This document shows, one piece after another, positions 1-14,500 of a stretch of DNA of 64,000 nucleotides. The notes below the pieces were generated by a model that saw only the letters and a list, made by a program, of their open reading frames with translations, was not told the origin of the DNA and did not search any database. Position numbers and translations under genes: made by a program. The stretch is from positions 509,001 through 573,000 of the forward strand of contig OZ024898.1 of the NCBI GenBank assembly GCA_964017195.1, read 5' to 3'. This DNA comes from Siderastrea radians. Lineage: Eukaryota; Cnidaria; Anthozoa; Scleractinia; Rhizangiidae. Position 1 is the stretch's first letter. The number at the start of each line of letters is the position of its first letter.

Positions 1-474
1 TTTGGATTGTGAATTATTCTTGCTTATCAGTGTTCGTGGTAGGTTCAGAGTGAGAAATTTAAACTGCCTCTGTTGCATCAGACATCTATGCCATGGAATG
101 TAGATACTGGGTGATCAACTTCGGAAGATTTCAGTTGTAGAACTAATGAGGGTTCTTTAACGCTTTGTTTATTATTACTCATTTCCACAGGCTTGTTGAT
201 ATATAATATTTTTTTCTGGAGAAGACTACCACAAGGAAGCCAGCCATTTGTCTCCAACACATCAATACCAAAGTGGTGACCTTGGCAGGGGAGTGTATCG
301 TGACACATAGACAACGTTGTTCTGCTTGCGTTACATTATGGATTTTTGTTCTGACGCGCGAAAAGCGAATGTTTGGGAATATTCGGCCAAACTAAAGAAC
401 CGACCTAAGCGCCAAACTTCCGAGAAAGTCGAGTCTGCATGCAAACCATGAGGAATAGCTCAAAAAGGAACTGG

Positions 475-676
475 TGCGCATTTCCAGAAAGCCCCGAAAA
501 GCCATTTGTAAAAATACGAATCCCTCATTCTACAAAGCTGTTATTTTAACATGTCTTTATCATAAGAAATGTTTAACTTATAGCAAAGTTTCATGCTTAG
601 AAACTTGTCTGTTTACAGGTGTGAATTAACGTGCTTGAAGCTGCCCTGAAAAGTTTTGGGGCTTTTGAGAAACGCA
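475..676. mobile_element. TGCGTTTCTCAAAAG MITE copy 1
   Basis: The ends are tgcgcatttccagaaagcccc and, in complement, tgcgtttctcaaaagcccc. The interior matches the copy at 63085-63287 (shared aagaaatgtttaact and agcaaagtttca blocks). Confidence 0.6.
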
Positions 677-1479
677 TTCGCCAAGCCTTATTACCCGCGA
701 ATTTAGTCTCTAGGATATGGCTATTCTCTCTAACTTCTGTGTTCTCCTGGTAGTTTGCGAAACTAGACCGTGGACAAACATTTAATCCTCTGGTTGAGAT
801 AAGTTCTTGAACCGTTCGAAAACAAACAGTCTCAGAACTGCTCTGTTTTTTTAAGCAGTCCCCGAAGAGCTCTTAGAAGTCTAAGGGCTCGATAGCATAT
901 CCAAAACTAGACCAAAAATCAAAGCCGAAAGCACAACCGAGTAGTGTCACATTAGATGAATATTAGAACCAGTATCGCGATTGGTAGCTAACAGTTTTGA
1001 AAAGAAAAGTTTTTAAACCGATCTCCGATCTGACTTTTTCTTCCAAATTTTCGGTGGCCTCTGTCCACTGAAAGTTCGTTGGTGCTCGCGCTAACAAGCT
1101 CGTGCGTTGTTGATGACGTCCCTGATTTTGAATTAACGGTATATAAGCACCAGGGAACGCTTTCCTCTCGTTTACGGCGTCGCTATCCATAAGGGAGTAC
1201 CACGATTCCAAGAAAAGCCTCTTTCCGTGATTAGATATGACATATCATTATTATTATTATTATTGATTGGCACCATAGTTTCAACGGCATACGGCAAGAT
1301 ACACGCTTCTAAGCGATAGGCTGGTTATTTGGGGAGGTGGGTGGGCGAAATAAAAAATAAAGATTCGTTGAAGGGAAAATTGCGTGAAAAAAAAATCACG
1401 CATAGAGAGCAACACACTAAGAAACATGAGATCTTACCTTAAAAAATTGCTGCACAGCAAATTAGAGCCAAAAGCAGTT

Positions 1480-1905
1480 TCGTGCAGCTTGAAAATTCCC
1501 CCCCTCCCCTCCCTCCCTCTCAGAACTTTTCTTAGGGTCAAATTGAAGATGAAATTCATTTACTTTTTCATTGTACTAAATACTGTAGTTTTAGAGATGA
1601 ATTTTACAACAAAATAGAGAACCAAATACCAAACATAACACAATTACCTCCTATGCAAGCCACCAAAAAATTAATGAATTCTGATAATTATTATTTAAAT
1701 ACTCAACTGATGAAGTTCATTTTGAGATGCTTATCTTTACGAAATAATCTTCTATCGAATGAAAGTAATGTAGCGCATACATAATTTCTTTTTTTTCCTA
1801 TTACATGATTATGATTGTTATAAGTTTCGCTTTAGTTAAGTTTTACGCTTTTGCAATACTGTATGTACTTATAGTCATGCAAATAAAGCTTGTTGTTGTT
1901 GTGCC
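1480..1905 (+). mobile_element. LINE 3' fragment with (TTG)n tail
   Basis: A plus-strand frame from about 1545 reads EDEIHLLFHCTKY, the conserved C-terminal Cys/His region of a LINE reverse-transcriptase protein, continuing to about 1780. The 3' end is gcaaataaagcttg followed by TTG repeats, the same tail as the element at 15649-16290. Confidence 0.6.
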
Positions 1906-2569
1906 TTACTGTTCGACACGCGACGCTGTTAGTGGGAGGGAGGGTTGGGTGATGGCCACTGATAAACGGTTGCGTGGAAACCAAAGTCTCGGCGATGGAA
2001 TGAAGCAAACACACATTGCAAAAAAAAGTTTTTTTATTAATCAATCGGAGTGTTGGTTGATTTTTGATAAGTTCAATGAAATGATCCGATTCGGTTACTA
2101 TTCGCAATTCTACACATTCTAATAAATCACGTGAACTACTTACTATACACCTAAGCCTCTAAATTCTTTAACGTCATCTTTGACGTCTTTTGGCTTGTCA
2201 GATTATTAGCCAAACTAGAAACAATAACAACAACAACAAGAACAAAAACAAACAAGCACTTAATAATTCTTGATGTAAAATGCTACAATATGAGTTACGC
2301 AACAACATTTCCGAGACCTAAGCATGTATACACTTCAATAGCCGACTTTTGATATATTAAAATTCAGCTTAAACCATTGGCGTTCTTTCGAGGCTTAGGC
2401 GAATAAACCCATATAAATCCTTACATTAGTCCCTGACGCCTCGTAGGGATGCCTATTGTTTCAAATCGAATTTTACTATATCGAAATTGGGCTATTATGC
2501 CAATTTTTTTGGATCATGTATAAAAGAAAGTTCTAAGCTCTCATTCAAAGCAAGATAAGCCAAATGATA

Positions 2570-5500
2570 TTAGTTTTTGTAAGTCTGATAAAAGACTTCA
2601 ACCTCTTGTGGCTGAAACTTGTAGCTTCCTGCAAGTAGGTTTCTCGTGTCGCTGTTACCATATTTGTATCCTGCCACCTCCGCGTAACTGTTGCCCAAAT
2701 TAGTGTAAGAGTTGGTGTTGGAGCCTGCATTGTTAACAATGTAGAAATCATGGCCTGCACCGAATGTGGGTCCGTAACCGCTGTTATCATATATGGCATT
2801 GTTGGTTTTTTTGACGTGAAGCTTGAACGGTTCCAGTCCATCTTTGTTTTTAAATGAGAATATGAAGCTGTGCGCAGAATCCGTGTAGGAACCGCCGGAA
2901 CCTAAAAAGACATCAGAGGTTCCCTTTGTATTAGCTACGAGTATTGGCTTGTGTATAGAGTTAAAAAGGGGGCGCAAGGAATACTCTATCAAATAGCAAA
3001 CATTTCCTTTGGGTTACTCATATTTTGAAGGTATTTCCCGTCACTGGCTACCGAAGAAACGCCCATTAAAGCGCGAAATGATAAACTACCTTTCCTTGGT
3101 GTTTAACCGGAGGACGACAAATTGATAAAACTTACGCCAGTTTCGGTCAGTGTATCCTCCAAAGATATACTCTCCCACCCTAACAAACGTCACTGTTGGA
3201 CCCATGCTATTGCACCGTGAGTGAAATGTGCTGGCACTCCATCCGTGATCTGTGGCTCGGTAACACAGCTTCCATTTAGCGGGCAGTGTAGATACAGGAT
3301 CCAGCCAACCTTTGAGGAGTTCCCAGTATTCAGTGGTGTTAAGAAGGATTTCTGATAGCTCAAATTCGGGCCCTGCGTGACAAAGTAACTTTTAGTGCAA
3401 GCTAAAGAGGTTAAAATTGACGCGACTCAACTCATAGCTACGAAATAGAAACGTTCTTTCAAGTTTACGTATCCTGTTGTAAGCAAAAGATAAAGTGAAT
3501 TAGGGAGAACTCTCTATCTTACTTGGACCCAACCTGCAGAGTCTGCAGGGAAAATGGGCCTCCGGTCTTCTAACCTTGTAAAAAAACTATGGCAATGAAA
3601 CTTGTAGGAAGCTACGTACTTTACGTAGATATCTAAACTGCGTACTTTAAGTATAATTGTGATGTCCCTTAACTCGCCATATGTCATTGAAATGACGTCA
3701 TCATTTCCACCAAATCCACCATCTTCGAACACATGATTTTTCCATGAGGCCTAAAAGATCATTAATTGAAAGAAGTAATCAAAAGAAAGATGAATATAGA
3801 CTTTTTAAGTGGTTGCAAGAATCATATTAATTGCGAATAACCTATAAATACTGAGTAGTAAATGACACTCACCTTCACATACGGGATCCTCCATGGTCCA
3901 GTTTCCAGTCTCGTTACAAACTCTGGTCAGCGGTCCTCGAAGCTGATAACCTTTATTGCATTTGTAAGTGATTAGTTTTCCTTCCCAGAATTCAATTCCT
4001 ATTATGTAGCCATTCTCAACAGGAGCAGGCTCCTCGCATAAACGGTGGCCTGGAAAGAACAGCACGAGCGAAATTTAGTAACATTGAAAAGAAGTATGCG
4101 TGCTGCGTGGACTGGTCGTAAGGTAGATTCTGTAGTGTAGGCGGCCACACACATTTCCTTCAACCCGGCCGGTTAAGGTTGCTCTGATTTCGTCAACAAG
4201 TTTCAGAGTTTTAATAATTGGAATACAACCCTTCTTCAGTCGTAATTAGGTCTCGCATTAACCTGACAAATGATGGTCATTGCAAAAGCACAATGTGGGA
4301 ACATACAATTGTTTTGATTTTATAATACATAATGATATTCCACAGATCGACTGTCTTCAACTGGTATATGTAGTCAAGAGTTGAATTACAACTAAAATCT
4401 AACAAGAAAACCTGTGGTTTATCATAAACGGGCCTTTACAACCTGGATTTTTTTTGTGAACCAATAGTTTCAAGAGCTTCTTAACATTTTCCTGTTTTCG
4501 AAGTACAAAAAAACCCCTGCAAGAACGTCATACTAATCTGTAGATCCTAGAATTAAACCTCTGAATTCTTCTCCATTTTCATTATTTTACAATACGGTAT
4601 GAAGAAATGACATGCTTTTTATAAAACTGTGTTACCTGTATATTTGCGTCACCACTTGCCGAAAGGCGATCGCCAATTAACGTCCGGGGTTAAAGATTTC
4701 TCTTGAATGTGGAAGTGTAAGCTTGATTCAACAAAATTAACCCAGTGTTGATTTAAGCGTTTTGTTTCTTCTTTGTATGAGCTAGATTTCAAATGCGTGA
4801 AGTGAATCAAAAGGCCGAACTTATGACAGACTTTTCATAGCCAAATAAATTCATTATCATGCGTTACTTTGATAATTTCCCATATGTTTTCACCTTTTAA
4901 ATAGCGTATTTTGATCCGTATAATGCCCAAAACCCTCTTGAAAATTGTTGCGTACAACAATCGGTCGGGCCACCGTTTTTCACAGGTCCCCTAAAACCAC
5001 CAAATAGGCGTCATGGAGCCATTGCAATAACCTACCCCTGTCCCTAAGAAAACCACGGCCAAAAAATAAGCTCTCTTCGGCCCCCACCTCCAAAGGTATT
5101 ATTAAGCAACCAATCAATCATCCACTGACCTTGAACAACCTTTTACGATGAAACTTTCGTAATACTGAAAGACTGTGCCCTACAGGCCCTTCTTAATAAA
5201 TACTTGTTTGATTTAAGAGTCTGTTTTCTTACATGTTGGCGTGACATCGCTCCAATTTCCATTTTCCAGGCACAGTCTGTTTGTAGGTCCCTTCAAGTGG
5301 TATCCTGCGTCACAAGCAAATGTGACCATCTGTCCTGCCCAGTAATGCTTCCCAATCTTATAACCGTGCACAGGAACACCAGGGTCTCCGCATTTAACAA
5401 GTTCTGATAACAAGACAAATGCTCGGTAGTATAAAAGTTGGGCAAAGGGATTTAATTTAATCTTCTAGAAAAGTAATTGATTCAAACACGATATGTTGTG

Positions 5501-8500
5501 ATGAATAAAGAAGGATCGTTATGTTAACGGATGGTTTTATAGTTTATTTACAAGCTAAGACGGAAACCAATTAGTTTCATTGTTTTTGAAACAACTGAAA
5601 CGAATAGATAACTCTGGCGGGAAATTTATCTTTAAACATTTCAAGGTCAGTCGCGAAAACGTGGCGACATGGGTGAGATTTTTCACTAGACTTCCGTGCA
5701 TTAAATTCCTTCCTCGTTTTCTCATTGCCTTTTTTTGTTAAAAGAAACCACTTAATTTATTCAAGTAGAAGGACAGATGGCTAAATTTCACGTAAGCTCT
5801 TAAAAAATTTACACCGAAAATTCGGAAGTTAGATTAACCATGAAGTTTATTCTTTGACGCGAACGATTTATTGTAGAAAATTCACGAGTTATCTATTCCC
5901 TTTCGATTGGTTTATAAACAGTTGAATTGGCCACTTTATAGCTGGCTCACGCGCCAAACCGAGAAAACTTTTCTTTAAACTTGATGGATAAATACGAAAG
6001 ATACTATGTTCATTATGTCGTGAGCTAGCGTGGGACAAAGAAAACGTCCGAGCTCCCGAAATCGAACCCATCACCTTCCCTGCACCGCTTGGAGGCTACA
6101 CGCCACTGAGCTGCGGGAAGATTCGTGGCTAGTTGGGTCTTATTTACTAGTTTCATTTCGACATACTGTTACGGTCCTGTGTGATGATAGACAAAGAAAG
6201 ATGGTAAATTTTAAGCTCAGAAATTAAAAAAGCTGCTGGCCCGCTTGCCTTTCAGATGTTCTAAACACAAAGATTAATTATCTGTGGACATAAATTCTGT
6301 TCAAGTTGTTGAAACGTCAGTCATCGTCACCAATAACAGTTCCTAATTAGAACTACACCTTACCGGGAAGGTCACACTAGAAAGACTACTGGGATTCCCG
6401 GGCTCAAACCATTAACCAAACAACAGTTTCCAGTAAGGAAATGCGTTCACTCAGTCAATCACACTAGACAGAGATCAGAAATTCCCGTGTTCACAACATT
6501 TACTATGTCCATACTTGTTACCTGCAGTGGTTGAAATTTCCGCAGTTCCATTGTCGTAGTTTTTAAATAAACACTTGTACACGCCCTGGTCAGCGGCGGT
6601 AAATCTTGGAATAACAAGCTCTCCTTTGACTTTCTCGGCAGTCTTTGATGTTGTATTGGTAGAAATTACTACTCCATCCTTGCTCCACTCCAGGCTAGGG
6701 ACAGGGGACCCCCGGGCAGCACACTGAAGTGTGACAGTGTCATAAGCTTTTGTTACCTTGACAACGGGGGGAGGAGCAGTGGTGATAACAGGAGACACTG
6801 GCGATGAAGGAAAATTAGGAATGGAAAAAATTATTAATCTTTAGAGGCCATGTTACGTACGAAGTCACTCTCTAAGTGGTATCTATTGGATTAACTGAAA
6901 TTATGCTGCAGTTGTATTGCACATATATGCACCTACTACTACATATACAGGGCTTATCTTTGACATTAACGAAGAGGTATTGCGACTTTCTCTGGAGAGG
7001 GGTTTTGCTACAGACTTCAAATGTAACCAGTCGATGCCTTTGTACAGCCAGCAATGTTGATGCACAAAAGTTAAGGAATATGACGTCCCGAATTACTTAT
7101 CGTAAGCGTGTTGTAGCGTAGTTTTAGAAGAAGATGTAAAAAACTATATACTATCAAATTCACTGAGAAATAATGTTACAGATGTACGCATATCTGTGTA
7201 CTTATATTTGCTAAGACGAATTACCACGCCCACTGGATAGGATATCCACTATAAACTTCAAATGTACCAAACGATGCCCTTCATAGTCAAGATTTAATTT
7301 TATGCCTTATTTGGTATCTTTTAGTCCCACGAGGTATAGTGTCAAAAGTTAGTTAACGTACCCTAGTGTACCATGGCGTAATAGAATTTCTTATCCAGCT
7401 TATCTTAATGTGACAGAATCCTCATATCCCTACCCTTAATGCTTATCGTATTTAATAGGTAACTTACAAACAGGATTCACTACAAGGACTATCAGCGCAT
7501 ACACGTGACCCAGGTGATTATCGCCGCGGCACATGATTGGTCCTCTGTCTTTCCACTGTGTGTTCTTGATCACGAGTTCTTTTCCAGCCTTCACATGGCG
7601 GCCAACAGGCAGGGGGCGAAACGAACGAGTCCAGTTTATCTTTGGAGGAGGAAAACCGAAAATCTTGCAGGATAAAGTGGTGTCCCAAGTTTCATACCCC
7701 ATGTGGTAAACAACTGGTGCCTCTACAAACCTTGGAGGGACTGCGAATTAAAAGATGTTTATGCTGAGTTTACCCTAGCCTGTGACCTCCATGTTATCTC
7801 ACACTCATGCTAGTCGGCTATGTGTAAAAAGTGTACTTTGGAAACTGAATAAGGGGTTATTTTCTAAAGAAACTGTGGTTCTGCGTCTGTGGGGAAGTGA
7901 AACACAACAATTTTGATTTATCAACTGGGTTTATAACATAAATTGGCTACCATAAAGAATTTCGCTGAAGCTGTCGTTTCGAGTGTTAGCCCTTCGTTAG
8001 TGCGAATTAAGAGATTGTGGGTTGTGTGTGATCTATATGTAGCTACGCTATTGGTGGAAACATGACAACGCAAACTCTAAAATAAATTAGTTCAATAAAA
8101 AGCGTTCGATGATTCCGTGGGGATTAGGAGTGAAGATTTGAAAGATTAAGTTTTGCTGTACATTTTACACATTTTCTGTATATTTTTGTGTTGCCCCGAT
8201 GTAAGGAAAGACCGTCATGTGTTGCGGTTAACAGTCAGTCGTCAAGGGGCCTAAAATTATAAAGAGTAATGTTAAACGTCAACCCTCAACGGAATCAGTT
8301 GCTATTAGTCGTCAAACGGTCTCTTAAAATTTGACGTATCTTAAAAAGAATGATAACCCGCTGAAACAAACCTACTACCCAAATACGGGAGTAATCGTCG
8401 AAGGAATTTTCTCTCAATGCCCGCCAACTGTCAAAAAATTGTATTTTTAATCGTCAACTTTCAGTTCCTGTCTCCATTTTTAGACCCGAGTACCCGGTAT

Positions 8501-11500
8501 GTGTCAAAATAGACAATTGTACTTTGCTAACAGCACATCATAATTATCCGAGGATGCAACACAAGATTATGCCGAGACCAGGATTGAACCACCAACCTTA
8601 CGATTGGCTGCTTCCTTAGACAAGTAACGTTACTCAATATTGTCTCTCTCTAACCAAGTGTAAACGTGGAAGCCACCGAACCGTTAGGGAGGATCTTAAC
8701 GACGTACTGGGGCCAGGTAACCCTGCAACTGGTCCTGCATCCTATCTGGGGGAAGTAGTACGTAATGCTCATTGTCGCCTCCTGCTATGGACACCGAGCT
8801 AAGCTCATACAGTTGTGAACCACTTAGTTTGTTAAGATTTTCACATAAGAAAAACAAACAAACAAACAAACAGACAAAGAAAACGAGAACGCAACGAAAG
8901 CGAATTAGCAACAACACAAAAACATCAATAGTAAAAACAGAACAACAACGATGGGACTCAAAAACTCTTTTCTTTACTTACCATGTACAATAATTTCGAC
9001 AGTGGCTGAATCAAAACCCAAGAAGTTCCTCGCCTCACACTTGTACAAGCCTCGATCAGTAAACTGAATATTGTGAAAAGTCAACAGTCCCGTGTCTGCA
9101 TTGTAATTACCACTGTCAACCTCCTCTCCATTCTTAAACCACGTGATCCCTGGCTTAGGAAAGCCCTTTGCGTAGCAAGGTAGAGTCACGTTGTTTCCTT
9201 CAACTGTCGTAAAGTTGGGAGGAGGTTTCTGCTCTAACTTAGGTAAATCTGTGAATTAAATAACGAAAAGCAAAGAATAAACAAGTTGCAATTAATCGGT
9301 AGCGACTAAGTTTAACTTCTTATTAATATGGCTTTGTTTATTGGCAGGATCTGTAATTTCTCAACTACCGTATTTTCTCGGTTAACCCTCGGACGTACAA
9401 GCAGAGTCACACCCCCACCGTGGTACAAGGGGAGGGGGGGTGATGGAACCCCCGTTGGGTTTTCGTTATGTTATGATGTGCTTTACAAGATGAGGTACAT
9501 ATTATGGGTTGCCGCGCTGCTGGGGGGCCTATGACGTCATTCAAGAAGGCCGCCATGCTGGGCGCAATCTTGGATTTCACCGAAAATTAGAAATTGTCAA
9601 AAAACGCTAAAAATTGGAAATTTTTGATGCTGGACATGTAGAATATGACATAATTAAACATTCTGTTGCTTTTTGTTGACATTTTGTGCATATTCTACCT
9701 AAATTGGTAAGAAACACGTATTTTTCTTCAAAAATGGCTTGACTACCTGTAACTCATGACGTCATATCTCGTAACCATAGCAACCGATTCTCACCAAACT
9801 TGTGCCAAAATGTGTCTTAGGAATATACGCACAGCTACTAAAAACGGCAGGTCTAGATGGTGATTCCCCTTGGAAGAATTCCGGGAAAACCTAATGGGGG
9901 GTGGCATCCACCCTCCCCCCCTTGTACGCCCGAGGGTTAAACGCCGGGCCTCGAATAAACGCCGGGTCAACACGGTCAAATTTTAAATAAACGTCCCCAG
10001 TGTTTATTCGAGGTACCGGCGTTTAATTTATTTGAATTCCAGCGGTTATTTAAAACTGAACGTTTATGTTACTAATTCTGATGGAAAATTAGCTACAGCA
10101 ATTTACGCTCACTCCAACAAAAGTAAGTTGGCTAAATGTACTTTACACTCTACCGAGCACCTGATTTTCTCGCCTTGTTTTGAATTTTGTGGACTACAGT
10201 CACATCGGTGACATTTTTTTCCGGTTTATCTTATGTTATGCTATATTTTGCGATACCTTTAGCAAACCTGAAATATTAAAGAACAAAAAAACTAAGCCCA
10301 TCAAAAAAGATGAAAATTCTCCTTTTTAGTAAACGCCAGGTCTACAAGGTCTAGTTTTAAATAAACGTCCCCGGCGTTTGATACAGCACGTGTGCATGTG
10401 TTTCTCCTATGGCCTGTAGTTCGTTTGGAAAACGAAACAGAATAGAGCAGTTTTCGAATAAGTGTCGAAAGTAATGTTCAATTTTCTTTGGTTTTGCTTT
10501 ACTTCGCTCTCTGATTGGTTAGAAAAGCTCGCGCCACTTTTTCAACCAATCAGACGTAAAACCAAAGCCAATCGTGACTTGCTCGCACGCGTTTTCCCCC
10601 GCCTAATGCTAATTACTTGTATTTTTTCAATTTCGGATTGGTTCATTTTGTGTTTTGTTCCTGTTGTGATTGGTTAGAGTAATTACTTTGGTTTTGGTTT
10701 TAGTTTGGTTTACTTGATCAAGAAGTACTTTTCCCGAAAAGAAAAACGTATTTGCCAAGGTGGAATAACGAAAACAGTGTTAATTTTATTGAAATTGCGT
10801 GTCTACATCGGGAAATATTGGTTGACTTTTCCGCGAAAATCCCCATGTCATCCACGCAGGTCCAAAAAATCTTGATCAAGGATCTATTCAGCCGAATTTA
10901 ACATATCAATAAATCAATAACGCAGGTATTATACAGGTATTCTCAAAACCGCGATGAGATGAGCTTTATTTTAAACTCTTCTCTTCTCTTTTCTTCTCTT
11001 CTTATTTTACAAATTACTTTTCTACATTGTTACATATGAACCAAATGTCTGCAGAGAATTTTACGTGAAAAACTCTTTCTTTCAACTGACGTTTTAGTTT
11101 TGTCTCGCAAAATGAACCTTGAGAACAATAAAACTCCCTATTCTGTACTTTAAACTGAGTTACACTTACTCCCTGATAAAGTATACTTTTTTGGCCTATA
11201 ATACAAAATAAAATTCGGTATTACCTATATCCTCAATCAGTTTTGACGTGTTTCCGGCAAAAGCTTTCCCCGGTCTTCCTCTGGGCCCTCGGGAGCCTCG
11301 CTCACCGGGTGGACCTCTTTTCCCTGGTTTTCCTATGTAACCTGGCCTACCGCGCCTCCCCTGACGACCCTCCTTTCCCTGGGGACCCTGCTCACCTGAA
11401 ATAAAATTGTGGCATTAAATCGGTGATAAGGAATATTTGGGTAATGCGCATTTTTCTGGCCATGGTAAATGCCGCTGCATGACGGGTTGGATCTGAAGAG

Positions 11501-14500
11501 TGTCAGTACGTTCGAATCTTTGTTTGAATAAGAAAACCCACGGTTTTCCAAAGACCGGTCCTGCTTTTCCATCAGAGTATAAGTTAGCAAAACCCGCACA
11601 ATTCCTCATCAGCCATCCAAACAAGTTTTTCACTTTCAAGAGTAGGCAAGTTGGAAACAGCTAAACCTACCAAATTTCGTTTTGCAGAAAAATATTTGAA
11701 AACTATATAAGTACTAAAGGAAAGGACAATCAAAGAGCATTTATTTGAGTGGGCACACTTCATCATTTCAGCCACGAAGCGTCAAACGTTCGAGCCATCT
11801 TGTACATGATATTTATCATAACAATAAACAGCACTAAGGGAAAATACACAGCCTAATTCTCAGACGGCCCAGGTCGCTCGCGGCCACACAGTGAGTGTAT
11901 GGCCGCGAGCGACCTGGACAGTCTGAGAATCAGGCTAGAAAATACACTGCTCAAACACTTGGTTTAAATGAACACGCTTCAGGAATCCATCTAAAGTTCT
12001 TAGAACCGTAGTTAACAACAAGCAAGACCGCACTCTAAAATCTAGAATAGAGACACTTCAGGAATTCATCCACGGACCACAGTGCTGCCGACTCCGATGT
12101 TGGCTTTGGGAGCGGAAGAATCAGTGCTCCCCACCCCCCCTACCCCCCCACCCCCAGCCGATAGACAGTTTGCAGTTCAGTGGCGTGATGTTCCCGAGGA
12201 ATGTGTGCTGTTTGACCTTTGGCATGTTCGAGCCAGGCATTTAGATATTCAGTGGCTGCTGACAGGCGATGGCAGTAACAACCAATCAGGATGCTTGGCA
12301 TTAAAAGCCAAAAAATAAAACACTGGAACACAGTACACTGGAGACGGACACTTGGTCTAAGATCCCTCTAATAAGCGTCCAATAACGTGAACAACATCAG
12401 TATCTTACGTATTACATGTTAGAGCTAATAGAGAAACAAAGAAGTACTACCATATTCTATATTAGAGTTAGAAAGCCAAATAGCTAAAAACGTAAGTCAA
12501 GCCAAAGTCTGCAATAAATATGCTGTGCGCTTCAAAGCGCTTACAAAAAGTGTATTAAATTTCCGGGCTGTTAAATCATATCTAGATAGAATGTATAAAT
12601 TGTACTGGATAAACTCAAGAACTGTGAAAATGGCTCGTGTTAGTATGCAAGAAGGGCTGGTTTTCTTTGTTGAGGTGTAAGATATGGTTTTAATACGTGG
12701 TAGTAGTGATTGAAATGGCTTACCATCTAGTCTAGCAACTTCAAGGAGTATCCGGCTTAAGTAAGTAAAAGTAAGAAACTTTATTCAATCACGTGTCAAA
12801 CCATGTAGCTTGGGATAATCCCATACTAATTTGGGGACACAAAATAACAATATACTAAAATTAAGATAGAAAAAATCTAATGGTACTATAAAAAAACTAA
12901 TACTAATCTAATGAACTAGTAGTAGCTAATCCTAATGTGATCGATAATCTAATGATTGAATAATAATCGTTAAAACGTTCATACAAAAAATAATAAAGTT
13001 ATACAATTATGATGAGCAGAGGGAACAGCCTTTGCATCCATCGTCCACCAGTGAACTTACATCACATTTACGAATCTTATTTTTAAAAGTATTTAGGTTT
13101 TATGCAGATCTGTCACCTGGAGATAATTTTCCCCACAACCTAGGCCCAAGATAACGCAAAGAATGCTTACCATATGTCACAGTATTGTAGCTAGGAATGG
13201 AGAAGTCTGGTTGTCTTAGACTGAGAGTAGGAAGAATTAGGCGCATTTTGAAGTGTATCAATCCGAGCTTATGACGACCACTGAAACAACACTGTATAGA
13301 TGTGAGTCTAACTTTGTTTACTTGCCATAATTTTAATCATATGATTCTCACCTCTCATACAAATGACTTTTTGATCTGTGCCATTAGATTTCACCTTGAC
13401 CTGATAAAATCAAACAGAAAGAAACAAACAAGACTACCGTTTTTCATGTGGAAACCAATATGACACTGAAAAAAATCGAAACCAATCCACCTTCTAATGT
13501 TTCGATCTTTCAAAGCCCGTGTTTTTAATTTTTTGATTGATTAAATGACTAGTTGGCTTAATGTTCGATTTATTGAGACTCCGTCCACACTAATGAGATT
13601 TCGTTTCCGAAACGCAAATATTTTAATGCATTTTCGCCAGTCGTCCCTACTAAAGCCGTCGAAGACGCTGAAGAAAAAATGACGTTCGAAAACGTTTTTG
13701 AAAGTGGAGACGTTTGACAACGCATCGTTTTCAGTATGGATGCCAGAATTTTTAAAACGCTGTTGTCGGTGTGAACGGGGGACAAACGAGACTTTGGAAA
13801 ACGCTAACGGATTCTAATAGTTTTCGCATAGAAAAGATATTTAAAACACTTATAGCGATATTCTGAGTTTTCAAACAACAGTACAAAATAGAAATTTCAG
13901 TTCCTGAGATAGTACAGTAACACAAACGGCATTATTGTCGCAGTGCGGGCCATAAGGTCTCACAAGGACGCTTTGTCTAAAATTTTGGAATTGCAACTGA
14001 TTCCTATCGACTGCGAGGGATAAGATGACAATACGTTCCACCAGGAAGACGATTTCTTGCGAATTTCTCCAATTACAAAAATCAACAAATCACCCACACA
14101 CGCAAACCTGTTCTCTTGAAATGTGGTACTGACTTTTGAGTTACTCTGTGGATGAAAGCTTACTGTGCGCACCATTTAATTATAACGAGACAAAATTTAT
14201 AACGCTGTGCCAGGTGAAGGGCGTAGCTGCTTTTAGGAGTGAAATGTTTGATACTGGAAAATATGCACCGAAAATAGTGGCGCGAGTGAATTGTGTAAAT
14301 GCCTATAGATAGGTTTCCTGTGAATTTTAAAGGTGACTGATATCGACAGTCGATAACCTAGCTTATATTTAGTTTGCCTACCATCGATTTAGTGTGCACT
14401 AAACTGTTATTTTGAAAGCTCTTCTTGCGAACACTTACCTTTGCAGCAGCTCCCAAGCCAAACAGTTTCACACAAGCATTGTGACAGCTGACACAGGTTT

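Larger units (their letters stand above)
1..2569. other. 3' flank of gene A, no gene seen
   Basis: Apart from the MITE at 475-676, a TTA microsatellite near 1249 and the LINE remnant at 1480-1905, I see no supportable coding region. Short open frames here lack splice sites or domain signatures. Confidence 0.5.

Noticed and set aside
12060..12331. Overlapping frames on both strands with Pro- or Gly-rich ends
   Set aside because: Caused by a cccccaccccc-type low-complexity run; possible repeat fragment but no domain could be supported.
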